Source of the DNA: a bacterium ADurb.Bin157
GTDB taxonomy: Bacteria > Muiribacteriota > Ozemobacteria > Ozemobacterales > Ozemobacteraceae
Reading direction: 5' to 3'
Assembly: GCA_002070375.1 (NCBI GenBank)
Contig: MWDD01000016.1
Span: 1-53,140, forward strand
Length of the DNA: 53,140 nucleotides
Of the stretch, positions 25,291 through 35,057 are shown in pieces (positions within the stretch are counted from its first letter, which is position 1; every line of letters begins with the position of its first letter). The notes below the pieces were generated by a model that was not told where the DNA came from, did no database searches, and saw only the letters and a program-made list of their open reading frames with translations. The translations under genes and the position numbers were made by a program.

Positions 25291-26963
25291 TTTTGTATTA
25301 TTTGGCGGCCTTTTTTTCGCTCATTTGCGGTCTTAGAAACTTTGATTTCGTTATATTTATAATCCAGTTCGGTGTAATACATAGCGCCGGCAAGACTTCC
25401 CGGGGTGGGAGTAAATTCTTGAATCTGCTCATGCACCAAACGCAGTTCTTTAATTTTGTCTTTTAAAACGTTGTCTGCATTTTTGTTTCCCGGAAAAGCC
25501 GTCATTAAGTAAGGCACAACGTATAATTTTTTTCCAATTTTTTCACAAGACTTATAGAATTTTTGAATAAATTTACCAAAATCAGCATTTTCACCTTTTC
25601 TCATTAAGGTTAAAACTGATTTGTCAAAGTGTTCCGGAGCAACCTTTAACTGCCCGGAAACATGGTTTTTTATAATGTATTCAAATAGGTCCCACTCATC
25701 GTCTCTTATCAAATCGTATCTTAAACCTGAACCAAGAAAAACCTTTCTGACCCCTTGAACTTTTAATGCGGCCTTTAAAAGTGTTACAAGAGGCCTCAAA
25801 CTATGCTTTAAATTCGGGCAAATCTTTGGGTGTACACACATTCTTGTTTCACAACCCCCGATTTTACATTCCCAACCGTACATATTCGCTGAAGGGCCGC
25901 CAATATCACTCACTATTCCCTTAAAATCCGGATGCTTTGATAGCAAAGTTATTTCGCTTATTATGCTTTCAATAGACCTTGACCTTATTACCCGTCCTTG
26001 ATGTAGAGATAAGGCACAAAAACTGCAGGCACTTAAACAACCTCGATGAGACTGAATCGAAAATTGAACAGGCTCCAATCCCGGAATAGGCTTTTCATAT
26101 ATTGGGTGACTCATTCTGTTATAATTTAAACGATCCATTGTCAGTATTTCTTGCTTAAAGAATTCTTCAGATGGCGGAAAACAAATGACATCCCCTTTAA
26201 AATGTTCTTGAATCAGTATTTTTGAGTCAGGTCTTACAGATACATCAATTTTCCGGCTTAATTCCATAAAAGCTTGTTTGCTTTTTCTGCAATCATCAAC
26301 AGAGGGCAAAATTTCAAATTGTTTGGTTAAGCTATCACGAAATTCTCTGTGTTTTACTTTTATACAAGTCTGTGGAATCTGTGGAACTTCATTAGGTTTA
26401 TTTCTACACCAATCGACAATTTCTCGAATAACAGCCTCCCCCATACCGTAAACCAATATGTCGGCAGGAGCGTCAAACAAAACCGGGTCTCTTAACTTAT
26501 CTTCCCAAAAATCATAATGGACATACCTTCTTAAAGAGGCCTCAATACCTCCCACAACAATCTTACTGCTCTTGTATAACTGTCTAAGCTTTTGAACATA
26601 GCTATTTAGAGCTCTTTTAGGCCTTAAACCGGGTTTTCCTTCAGGAGAAAGTCGATCTTTGCTCCGTGGCATTTTGGTCGCGGTATAATTAGCAACCATG
26701 CTGTCCATGGCACCGGAGGTAACCGCAAAAAAAAGTTTTGGCTCTTTAAATACAGTAAATTCATCATTATTGTTTATGTCTGGCTGAGCAATTATTGCAA
26801 CACTTAAACCTAAATATTCAAGTGTTCTAAAAATTACAGCTGTCGGAAATGCTGCGTGATCAACATATGCATCACCTGTTACGATTATCACATCGTATTC
26901 TGTTTTTTTAGAAGCCTCATAATAAATCTTACCGTTGAATGCAATAGTTGGATAAGGCAACAT
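25284..26963 (-). CDS. ygiQ: YgiQ-family radical SAM protein
   Basis: A 559-residue radical SAM protein of the YgiQ (UPF0313) family. The cluster motif is C309-x3-C313-x2-C316 (CLSACSFC). The N-terminal domain has the family stretch YDVIIVTGDAYVDH. The reaction of the family is not established. The start at ATG 26963 was chosen because AAAGGAG precedes it by 9 nt; a TTG 21 bp upstream is possible. It follows the phosphodiester glycosidase gene by 14 bp. Confidence 0.93.
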   Translation of the reverse strand: MLPYPTIAFNGKIYYEASKKTEYDVIIVTGDAYVDHAAFPTAVIFRTLEYLGLSVAIIAQPDINNNDEFTVFKEPKLFFAVTSGAMDSMVANYTATKMPRSKDRLSPEGKPGLRPKRALNSYVQKLRQLYKSSKIVVGGIEASLRRYVHYDFWEDKLRDPVLFDAPADILVYGMGEAVIREIVDWCRNKPNEVPQIPQTCIKVKHREFRDSLTKQFEILPSVDDCRKSKQAFMELSRKIDVSVRPDSKILIQEHFKGDVICFPPSEEFFKQEILTMDRLNYNRMSHPIYEKPIPGLEPVQFSIQSHRGCLSACSFCALSLHQGRVIRSRSIESIISEITLLSKHPDFKGIVSDIGGPSANMYGWECKIGGCETRMCVHPKICPNLKHSLRPLVTLLKAALKVQGVRKVFLGSGLRYDLIRDDEWDLFEYIIKNHVSGQLKVAPEHFDKSVLTLMRKGENADFGKFIQKFYKSCEKIGKKLYVVPYLMTAFPGNKNADNVLKDKIKELRLVHEQIQEFTPTPGSLAGAMYYTELDYKYNEIKVSKTANERKKGRQIIQKC

Positions 26964-26977
26964 TCTCAAATACTCCT

Positions 26978-27889
26978 TTACCAAGTTAAATCCGATTTTA
27001 AAACTTGAATCGCGGAAAACCTGGCTTTATCGACTAAATACAACGGAGGAACAAGATATTTACCGTTTAAAACTATGCACGACGAAGCCCCTCCGTCAAG
27101 AAAAATAGCTTCCCTAACTTTTTCAAAAACTTTGTTATGCACAAATGCTCTCGCAATCTGATGCAAACTGTTTCCGGCTTCAAATACAATAAAATAAATA
27201 AAACGATCGCTATCTTGAGCTATAACAGTCCTTCTGGCTTTTAAATCTTCATTTTTGAACCTAAATCTCTGTCTGTCAAAAGATTCATCATGAACATCTT
27301 TCCTGTTTCTCAAAATCCAACCGCCTCCGCCAATGAGGTTATCCATTATTGTTCCGGTAGAACTCTCTCCGTTAAACCAAACTTTATCAAATATTCCTGT
27401 TTTCAAAACACTTGCACCAACAGTTGTTTCTCCGATAAACCAGTGTTGATACCCCTTCAAACCCCTAAAAGTAGATAAAAAACACCTCGGCAATGCCGCA
27501 ATATATTGTTTTGGCCAAACCGGAATTTGTCCGTCCGAGATTATTTGCCCAAGTATACCCCTTGATGAATAAAAAGTGCCGTTTATTGCAGCAAACAACT
27601 GCTCATTTTCTGTTTTGGCTTTATTAAATCTTTCTAATAGGCCGATATCCTCCCCCCAGGTATCTACCCGAAGTTCAAAATAGCCCGTTGATAACTTAAG
27701 ACCGCGATAACCATCACCTTCGACAATCTCTAAGCCTTCAGGCAAGACGCCAAAATCTTTTACCGAATGATTTTCGGTCAAAGATCTAAAAAAGAATTGA
27801 ACGTTACTTTTCAACTCAGACTTTAAGTCTGATGAGTATAGCCGGCTAACAGAAGACAATAATATTATAAGTAATAAAAATTTTTTCAT
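26978..27889 (-). CDS. Secreted phosphodiester glycosidase (NAGPA-like) domain protein
   Basis: A 303-residue protein with a clear signal peptide (cleavage near residue 20). The rest fits the NAGPA/DUF2233 phosphodiester glycosidase family: AAINGTFYSSRGILGQIISDG, a Gly-rich GGGGW, RRTVIAQD and AIFLDGGASSCIVLNGK are the characteristic blocks. Family members cleave GlcNAc phosphodiesters or related envelope glycans. The substrate here is unknown; a periplasmic role is inferred. It starts 2 bp after the stop of the outer-membrane protein gene, with no Shine-Dalgarno of its own, so it is probably translated by coupling. Confidence 0.85.
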   Translation of the reverse strand: MKKFLLLIILLSSVSRLYSSDLKSELKSNVQFFFRSLTENHSVKDFGVLPEGLEIVEGDGYRGLKLSTGYFELRVDTWGEDIGLLERFNKAKTENEQLFAAINGTFYSSRGILGQIISDGQIPVWPKQYIAALPRCFLSTFRGLKGYQHWFIGETTVGASVLKTGIFDKVWFNGESSTGTIMDNLIGGGGWILRNRKDVHDESFDRQRFRFKNEDLKARRTVIAQDSDRFIYFIVFEAGNSLHQIARAFVHNKVFEKVREAIFLDGGASSCIVLNGKYLVPPLYLVDKARFSAIQVLKSDLTW

Positions 27890-27891
27890 AA

Positions 27892-30635
27892 TTATTCAAA
27901 TAGCTTAGAAAGATCTGTAAAGTCAAGAAGTGCATAGCTATTATTTTCTTTGCCGCCGTTTTGAATTGCATATCCGGTTTTTAAAACAACAGGCAAACGC
28001 TTTAATAGCAAAATTTTACTTCTAACCTCTATTCCACGATTATACAACCAGTCAAAATCTTCCTTATCTATAACATCACCCATTTCAAAATAAATTTCTG
28101 CAACAGTGAATTCATTATATATCCAACTAATCATACGCGGAAATCTGAAATTAATCGGTAAGCCCAAATGGCTGCTAAATACCCTGAGACGATCTCCGGT
28201 TTTATATCCGCTCGAAAAAGCTCTCATAAAGCCATTTTCTCCGCCTATTGCCAAATCTTGAGGGCGCCTTAAGGTATCTTCTTTTGAATCTTCTCCTATT
28301 ACTGCCTTACAAGTCAAAACTAAATTTGAAGAAAGTGGCGTATATTCAGCCCAGTTTAAAAACCAACTGTAATACTCCATGTCTCCCCCAAACCAATCCT
28401 GACCCTTACTGTATTTTACATTTAAGTCTCTGCCTTTTCTGGGAAAAATACTATGAAAAGGTTGGGTTTTTACTGCTTTATGACTCAGATTAATAAAAAA
28501 TGAGTTATCTTGGCCTGCGCTCGGAGAAGGATACTTTGTTATGTCAAACTCATATTTCGTCATACTTCTTTCTACCAAATCAACACCTGCCGAAACATTT
28601 GTTGCAAGATTTAGAGGGCACTCCAGCTCAAACTTTTTCCGTTCATTTCGCTCATAGTATTTATTGCCCAAATAATCCCTTTTTCCGGTTATCCTATTTG
28701 CAAAAATAGTAGCTTTCATAATCCCCATACGTTGCATATAGCTGCTCAGATACCCCCAGTCTTGGCTTTTAAAACCATAGGTTGGAGAAACAGAACATTC
28801 ACTCCGTCCTAATAAATCCTTTTGAAAGCTTCTGATACCGAAAACCATACCCTGCTCATCTTCTGAAAACAAAGGCGACCAATAACCGGTTTTATAAATA
28901 CTGGAATACGGCTTTGAAATTGAATCAGAGAAAATTTCATCCGAAATATTTTCCTCTGCTAAAATAGGCGTAGCTTCTTGAACAGATAGGTCTTCCGGCA
29001 ATCTGACCAGCCTGAAACCGTTATTATTAAGGGTTATTAATTCTACATTAGAATCAGAAAAGTTTATATCCCATACGCCGCCGGGCAAATTCGTATATTT
29101 TTCAAGAGTTGCCTCAACAGTGTTTAATTTATAAAGCTGCAGAAAATAATTGTTCTCGGCAGCAAACCATAAATTATTATTGTAAAAAGTTAATGAGCTG
29201 ATACGTCCATCAAAAGAGAGCATTTCAATTGCCCTGCTATGAGAAAAATTTTCGCCGAACTTTATCATAGAAAGCTTTGTTTTTAATGCTGAATTTTCAA
29301 ACACATAATACATTTTTTGACCTGTTCCATCCAAACAAATATCCAAGGGTCTTATATAATCGGGAAAAACATACTCAACCTGCTCAGATTCTCGAAACAA
29401 TGGATTAACAGACATTATTCTTGTCAGACCGTTCCTTAATGAAACAAAGAAAATCCTATTATCTTTTTTAATAAGAGGCTTGAAACTTCCCGGAGTATTA
29501 ACGAGACATTTTGCTTCTCTGCTGTCTAAGTTTACGGACCACAAACCGAGACGTCTTTGATTATTAGAACTAAGACTGTATTTTCCGACAAATACTTCTC
29601 TTTTTTCTGAGTCAACCAACAAAAGAGGGTGCACATTTTTAAGTAAAACCACCTGCTTGCCCAAACTGTTTTTGTAATATAAATCATAAGTTTCGGTGCT
29701 GTATCTCTTAGAGGAAACCCAAACAGATTCTTTGGTGTTAATACTTCTGTATGATCTAAAATATTTTCCGTCGATCTTACTGCTTAACTCATCAGGAAGA
29801 TGCCGGTGAGCAGGAAATAATTTATTATCCAAATTCTCTACATAACTTATGTAGCTGTTAAAAGCTTCGTTAATTGAAACTCCGTATGAAGCTTTAAATA
29901 ACCCTGTAAAATTAGAGGGACTTTTATATACGCTTTTCATTAAAGTCAGCGCTGCATTCTTTTTATAGGTTTCCTCCCAAAAAGTAATCATGCTATGAGC
30001 CTGAAATAGCATTTCTTCTCTTATCATTTCAGGCTGATTCATGATCCCCGCCAACTGTCTCAAATTATAAAGCCTTTTATGCCGTGCCATATCAATCAAT
30101 CTACTGATTTGCAAAGTATCTGCAGGAAAAGCAAATTGGAGAGTAAGCCCTTCGATAAACCACTGTGGAACTGCCAGCTGCCCAACTTTACGTCCTAAAA
30201 AGTTACTTGATGCCGTAAGAGTTTTTAGTATCATTATGTGGGCTAATTTTTGAGCAAATCGTCTTTCCAAAGAATATCCTCTTGAGGAAAGCACACCAAT
30301 CTCTTCAAAAATCTCTAATTTAAGAATATCTAAATTTGTATTAGCGGTAAATTCAACGCAATCATCGTGATTAGATAATACAATATCAAAAATCGTATTC
30401 TGCTGTTGAGGAAATTGCTCAAGAAGTCTTTTATTTATCTCTGAAAAACTTTTTAAAATCCTTGGAATAGCCTGCTCGACAGATTCAGGAAAATAGACTC
30501 TTAAATTACCTTTTGAAACTATTTTATGAGAACCTTGATGGCGATAAACAACCCCATCATTAAGTTCTTCAGAGCTTAAAGGATATAAAACACAAAAAAA
30601 AAACCGGCCAAAATTATTTTTAAATATTTATGCAT
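27892..30635 (-). CDS. Peptidase MA-like / beta-propeller / barrel envelope protein, frame broken in a T10 tract
   Basis: ATG 30635 overlaps the dnaE stop by 8 bp. It begins a signal peptide (MHKYLKIILAGFFF) that would stop after about 19 codons. The long open frame carrying the rest lies one base away. A single extra T in the T10 tract (30603-30594) restores CVLYPLSSEEL and a 914-residue protein. The first in-frame start after the tract (GTG 30294) would lack the signal peptide and about 115 residues. Mature residues up to about 170 resemble peptidase MA, but the zinc motif HExxH is replaced by QKLAH, so it is probably inactive. The middle looks like a TolB-type propeller. The last 250 residues look like an outer-membrane barrel. 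It may be a sequencing error, a phase-variable gene or a slippage site. Confidence 0.7.
30594..30603 (-). repeat. Mononucleotide T10 tract at the frame break
   Basis: Ten A on the plus strand (ten T in the coding strand) inside the signal-peptide codons. The tract length decides the frame: 11 T joins the signal peptide to the body, 10 T as given does not. Confidence 0.85.
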
Positions 30636-33600
30636 TGTTTTTCTCAAAAAATCTCCTTTTGAAATTATTTCTTTTCATGAAAATATCAAGGTTATTAAAT
30701 TTTAACTTCGCGGTCTCTTCCCCGCAAATTGTCTCCCAATCTTTGAAAAACACCGAATTAATTGCACAAGAATACTTTTTAGGTAACATTATTTTCATAA
30801 TACTGCCATCCTCACTCTCGAGGTCTATATAAACATTTGTATTGCCTCTGTATTTTTTTATAAGATCAAGCAATCTGTTATAAGTATCTTTATTAGCAAC
30901 TTTTGCCGGAATATTCAATAGAATTCGACCAAAGTTTTCTTCTCCAAGATCAGAAATTGATAAAACCTTTTCTGCATTCAATTTTATGGAATCATCCATA
31001 ACTTGAGCCTGCACAACCAAAAACAATGGTTCATCGGGAATAAGTTTATGACTGCAAACCTCATACGTCTTAGGAAAAACAGATACATCAATAGTCGCAT
31101 TATCTGCTTCTAAGGTTATAAATGCCATAGTATCGCCTTTTTTTGTAGTATGGCGTTTAAAAGTTGTTAAAATACCTGAAATCCTCATTGGATTATCGCA
31201 AAAATAAGACAATTCCGACTCTTTAAGTTCTTTATTTTTCATTCTTTCCGAAAACTCAAAAATGTCAGAAATACTGCAAGTATTAAAAGCTTTTCCTATA
31301 CTCGAAAAACTTGCGTATGGGTTTCCGGTCAGGTAAAAGCCAAAAACTTCTTTTTCATTCAACAGAAGCTCTTTATCAGGCAATTCAGGAATATCCGGAG
31401 GTAAAACGTCAGTATTACCCATACTTTCGCCTATATCACCCTGAAGATCAAAAAAGGTCGTCTGCCCGGAATTTCTATTTTTTTGCAAAACTTGTCCGGA
31501 TTTTAAAGCCTCTTCTGTCATGGCCAAAAGCTGACTTTTCTTTAATCCAAACTCATCAAACGCCCCGGACTTTATTAAAGCATCTATAACACGACTGTTA
31601 ACTACCCTGGTATCTACTCTCCGCGTCAAATCAGACAAAGATTTATAAGGCCCGTTTTTATCTCTTTCACAAACCAATATTTCAACAGCACCCTCGCCGA
31701 TTCCCTTCAATCCGCTTAAACCAAATCTTATGCAATCATTTTCAACTTTAAAGGGGCTAAATGACTTATTAATATCAGGCGGTAAAATCTTAATTCCTAA
31801 TGCCCCACACTCTTGAATATACTCGGCAATCTTGTCGGTGTTATTTATTTCTGAATATAATACAGCTGCCATAAACTCAACGGGGTAATGGGTTTTCAAA
31901 TAAGCTGTTCTGTAGGTTATAACGGCATAAGCAGCTGAATGAGATTTATTAAATCCATATTCGGCAAATCCCGCCATAAGATTGTAAATCTTAGTTGCAA
32001 GCTCTCCGTCAACGCCCTTTTCAATAGCGCCCTTAACGAACAGTTTTCCGAGCTTTTCCATTTTATCAATTTGTTTTTTGCCCATAGCTTTTCTGAGACC
32101 GTCAGCTTGAGCCATGCTAAAACCGGCTAAAACATTTGATGTTTTCATTACCTGCTCTTGATACAGATAAACTCCATAAGTGTCCTTTAATATTGGTTCC
32201 AGAGACTCATGCGGGTAAGCCGTGTCGACTTCCCCGTGCTTTCTTTTTACAAAATCTTCAACCATACCCGATTTTAATGGGCCGGGCCTGTACATTGCCA
32301 ACAAAGCCACAATATCTTCAAAAACTGTTGGGCGCAGTCTTGTCAACAAAGAACGCATGCCTGAAGATTCAAGCTGAAAAACTCCCAGCGATAAACCTTT
32401 AGAAAGCAAAGCATATACTTTTTGATCATCAATGGGAATACGCTCTAACTCTATCGTAATTCCTCGTGACTCTTTTATGTTGTTCAGAGCGTTCTTTAAG
32501 ATCGATAAGGTTTTTAAGCCCAAAAAATCCATCTTCAAGAGGCCAATATCTTCCACAGCCTTTTTTTCGTATTGAGTTACTATGTTCTTATCTTTATCAA
32601 CATAAAGAGGAACAATTTCTTGTAAATCAACTTTTGAAACAACAACACCGCAAGCGTGAACTCCGGTATGTCTGGCCAAACCATCAACAGTGCCGGCAAT
32701 CCTTAATAGTTTTTTTTGTTCCGGAGTTCCGTTTTCAAATATTTCTTTTAACTCCGGAACTTCGGAAATAGCTTTTTTAATATGTGTCCCGGGCTTATCG
32801 GGAACCATTTTTGCAATTCTGTCAACTTCGGAAAGACTTATCCCCAAAACTCTGCCAATATCTCTGATTGCCATCTTGGCAAGCATGAAATTAAAGGTAA
32901 TAATTTGGGAAACACGGCCTTTGCCATACTTTTCTTTAACATAATCCAAAACAGTGCCGCGGTCTTCATCACTAAAGTCCACGTCAATATCAGGCATGCT
33001 TATTCGTTCAGGGTTCAGAAATCTTTCAAAAAGTAAGTCATATTTAAGGGGATCAATATCTGTAATACCTAACAAATACGCAACAATTGCGCCTGCCGCA
33101 GATCCTCGACCCGGTCCGACGGGAATCCCGCATCGCTTCGCGTAGTCAATAAAGTCCCAGACTATTAAAAAGTAATCACAAAACCCCATCCTTTTTATTA
33201 CAGAAAGCTCATATTCAAGCCTCTCTATAATATGTTTGCCGGGATTGTCTGACCCGTATCTCCAAATTAAACCTTTATTACATAATTCTGTTAAATAGCT
33301 CTCAGAAGTCTTTCCATCGGGTAAATCAAACTCGGGCAAAATCGAATCGCCGAATTTTAGTTGAACATTGCATCTCTCGGCAATAAGAACCGTGTTTTCA
33401 AGTGCATCCGGCCATTCAGAAAACAAGCTTGTCATCTCTTGAGGCGACTTAAAGTAAAAATCCTTGGAACCAAAACGCATTCTTTTTTCATCATCTATTT
33501 TTGCATTAGTCCCAAGACAAAGTAAAGCGTCTTGAGCTTCCCAGTCCTCCGGATTAACGTAATGCAAATCGTTGGTTGCAACAAGAGGCGCGTCGCATTC

Positions 33601-34188
33601 CCTGGCCAAGTCAACAAGAGGGTTTAATACTCTTAATTGCTCAGCAATACCATGATTTTGTATTTCTATATAAAAATTGTTCTTGCCAAATACTCTTTGA
33701 TAATATTGAACAATTTCCTTTGCTTTTTCTTTGTCTCCCTTAAGAAGAGAGTTAGGGATCTCTCCTTTTAAACAAGCACTTAAAGCAATTATACCGGAAC
33801 TGTATTGTTCAAGTAATTCGTGATCTATTCTCGGTTTATAATAAAAACCTTCTGTATAAGCAAATGTCGCGAGTTTCACAAGATTTCTGTAACCCTCGTT
33901 ATTCTGCGCTAACAAAACCAAGTGAAAAGTTTCTTTATTATCGGGGCTATGAATTTTACGATTTTTTGAACAAACATAAGCTTCAAAACCGATAATAGGC
34001 TTTATGCCACGCTTCAACGCACACTGATAAAATTCAACTGCCCCAAACATGCTGCCATGGTCTGTTAAAGCAACGGCAGGCATATGAAAACGTCTGGCAG
34101 CATCTACCAAATCATTGATGCGTGCCGCACCATCAAGAAGGCTGTAATGACTGTGAACATGAAGATGTACAAAATTTGTATGCAACAT
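30628..34188 (-). CDS. dnaE: DNA polymerase III subunit alpha
   Basis: A 1186-residue replicative polymerase. The N-terminal PHP domain keeps its metal residues (HLHVHS, LTDHGS, E in IGFEAYV, the late NDLHY), so PHP proofreading may be active, unlike in E. coli. The catalytic Asp pair is D400 and D402 in PDIDVDF, within one residue of E. coli numbering. An OB-fold (MRISGILTTFKRH) lies near the C-terminus. I chose ATG 34188 because the N-terminus then matches the family length (MLHTNFVHLH) and TATAAT lies exactly 6 bp upstream. ATG 34203 and TTG 34209 are alternatives. Its last 8 bp overlap the next gene's start. Confidence 0.96.
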   Translation of the reverse strand: MLHTNFVHLHVHSHYSLLDGAARINDLVDAARRFHMPAVALTDHGSMFGAVEFYQCALKRGIKPIIGFEAYVCSKNRKIHSPDNKETFHLVLLAQNNEGYRNLVKLATFAYTEGFYYKPRIDHELLEQYSSGIIALSACLKGEIPNSLLKGDKEKAKEIVQYYQRVFGKNNFYIEIQNHGIAEQLRVLNPLVDLARECDAPLVATNDLHYVNPEDWEAQDALLCLGTNAKIDDEKRMRFGSKDFYFKSPQEMTSLFSEWPDALENTVLIAERCNVQLKFGDSILPEFDLPDGKTSESYLTELCNKGLIWRYGSDNPGKHIIERLEYELSVIKRMGFCDYFLIVWDFIDYAKRCGIPVGPGRGSAAGAIVAYLLGITDIDPLKYDLLFERFLNPERISMPDIDVDFSDEDRGTVLDYVKEKYGKGRVSQIITFNFMLAKMAIRDIGRVLGISLSEVDRIAKMVPDKPGTHIKKAISEVPELKEIFENGTPEQKKLLRIAGTVDGLARHTGVHACGVVVSKVDLQEIVPLYVDKDKNIVTQYEKKAVEDIGLLKMDFLGLKTLSILKNALNNIKESRGITIELERIPIDDQKVYALLSKGLSLGVFQLESSGMRSLLTRLRPTVFEDIVALLAMYRPGPLKSGMVEDFVKRKHGEVDTAYPHESLEPILKDTYGVYLYQEQVMKTSNVLAGFSMAQADGLRKAMGKKQIDKMEKLGKLFVKGAIEKGVDGELATKIYNLMAGFAEYGFNKSHSAAYAVITYRTAYLKTHYPVEFMAAVLYSEINNTDKIAEYIQECGALGIKILPPDINKSFSPFKVENDCIRFGLSGLKGIGEGAVEILVCERDKNGPYKSLSDLTRRVDTRVVNSRVIDALIKSGAFDEFGLKKSQLLAMTEEALKSGQVLQKNRNSGQTTFFDLQGDIGESMGNTDVLPPDIPELPDKELLLNEKEVFGFYLTGNPYASFSSIGKAFNTCSISDIFEFSERMKNKELKESELSYFCDNPMRISGILTTFKRHTTKKGDTMAFITLEADNATIDVSVFPKTYEVCSHKLIPDEPLFLVVQAQVMDDSIKLNAEKVLSISDLGEENFGRILLNIPAKVANKDTYNRLLDLIKKYRGNTNVYIDLESEDGSIMKIMLPKKYSCAINSVFFKDWETICGEETAKLKFNNLDIFMKRNNFKRRFFEKNNA

Positions 34189-34194
34189 GTGCCT

Positions 34195-34200
34195 ATTATA
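34195..34200 (-). promoter_or_regulatory. -10 element of a leaderless-type dnaE promoter
   Basis: Consensus TATAAT on the minus strand, 6 bp before ATG 34188, the same geometry as five other genes here. The -35 region is weak. It sits only 31 bp after the terminator of the preceding gene. Confidence 0.5.
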
Positions 34201-34231
34201 CATTATCAAGTTAGTTTTCGCATCAAAAACA

Positions 34232-34270
34232 AAAGCTAATTGTCAAAACTTTAATTAGACAATTAGCTTT
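34232..34270 (-). terminator. Rho-independent terminator after the small secreted protein gene
   Basis: Perfect 13-bp stem (AAAGCTAATTGTC with GACAATTAGCTTT) and a 13-nt loop. On the minus strand it is followed by TGTTTTTG. It lies 22 bp after the stop at 34293 and insulates dnaE. Confidence 0.8.
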
Positions 34271-34292
34271 ATATATAAAAATTAGAATTAAA

Positions 34293-34955
34293 TTAGTCCA
34301 CACTTAAATGAATCAACGTTGACCCATCATCTGTTCCTTCAACCTTTAACACTTTAAGAATTCCTTGTCTTGAAACTTTAAATTTTTCCTGCATGACCAA
34401 AAGATCTTTATCTATATTCCTTGGGTTACTTCCAAAAGTTATCAAGTCTCTTTCAAAACGCTTTATCATACGCCTTAAATCTTCAATGTCCGAGGCAGTC
34501 AGATTACATCTCTGAACAACCCGATGAAAATTGGTCGCTTTACCTAATTCGATTACATTACTGCTTAAATCTTGCAAAAGTCTTATAGCGTGATATTTAT
34601 CGAGATCCTGCATTCTTGCGACTGTTTTGCCAACATCATTCTTTATCCAGCCTTTATCGAGGAAAAGTCTGAAAACATCTCTGATTTCATCGTTAGCCTG
34701 AATCTTGGGTGAAGGATTTGAATCCCATTTACCTAAACGACTCATCTTCAAAGGGGGCACTTTTGACTGCTCTCTTGTTAATGGCTCTGTATTCGGGGGT
34801 ATTCTCAAAGACAAAGTAACTTGTTTGTCTTTCATATTCTTAGGAACTGGAATAGTAATTGTTGAATCCGCACTAACCTTATAAGTGAGAATTGCCAACA
34901 TTATAAATGGTAATACAAACGGTATAATAGCCCTAACTTGTAGTATGTATTTCAT
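34293..34955 (-). CDS. Secreted or membrane-anchored protein, function unknown
   Basis: A 220-residue protein with one N-terminal hydrophobic segment (about 8-25), either a signal peptide or an anchor. A Pro-rich stretch and then a charged, mostly helical region of about 130 residues follow. I recognise no family. ATG 34955 was chosen over a start 45 bp upstream because GGAGG lies 5 nt before it and the hydrophobic segment then begins at the N-terminus. It stands alone: a terminator follows directly, and it is divergent from the gamma-glutamyltranspeptidase gene. Confidence 0.75.
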   Translation of the reverse strand: MKYILQVRAIIPFVLPFIMLAILTYKVSADSTITIPVPKNMKDKQVTLSLRIPPNTEPLTREQSKVPPLKMSRLGKWDSNPSPKIQANDEIRDVFRLFLDKGWIKNDVGKTVARMQDLDKYHAIRLLQDLSSNVIELGKATNFHRVVQRCNLTASDIEDLRRMIKRFERDLITFGSNPRNIDKDLLVMQEKFKVSRQGILKVLKVEGTDDGSTLIHLSVD

Positions 34956-35057
34956 GCCAACCTCCGGCTTGTTTATCAAAGTGGCTATCGACAAGTACAA
35001 TATTTTTTTTAACTTATTTTCTGATATACTGATAAAAATTAAATGTCAGAGGTTCAA

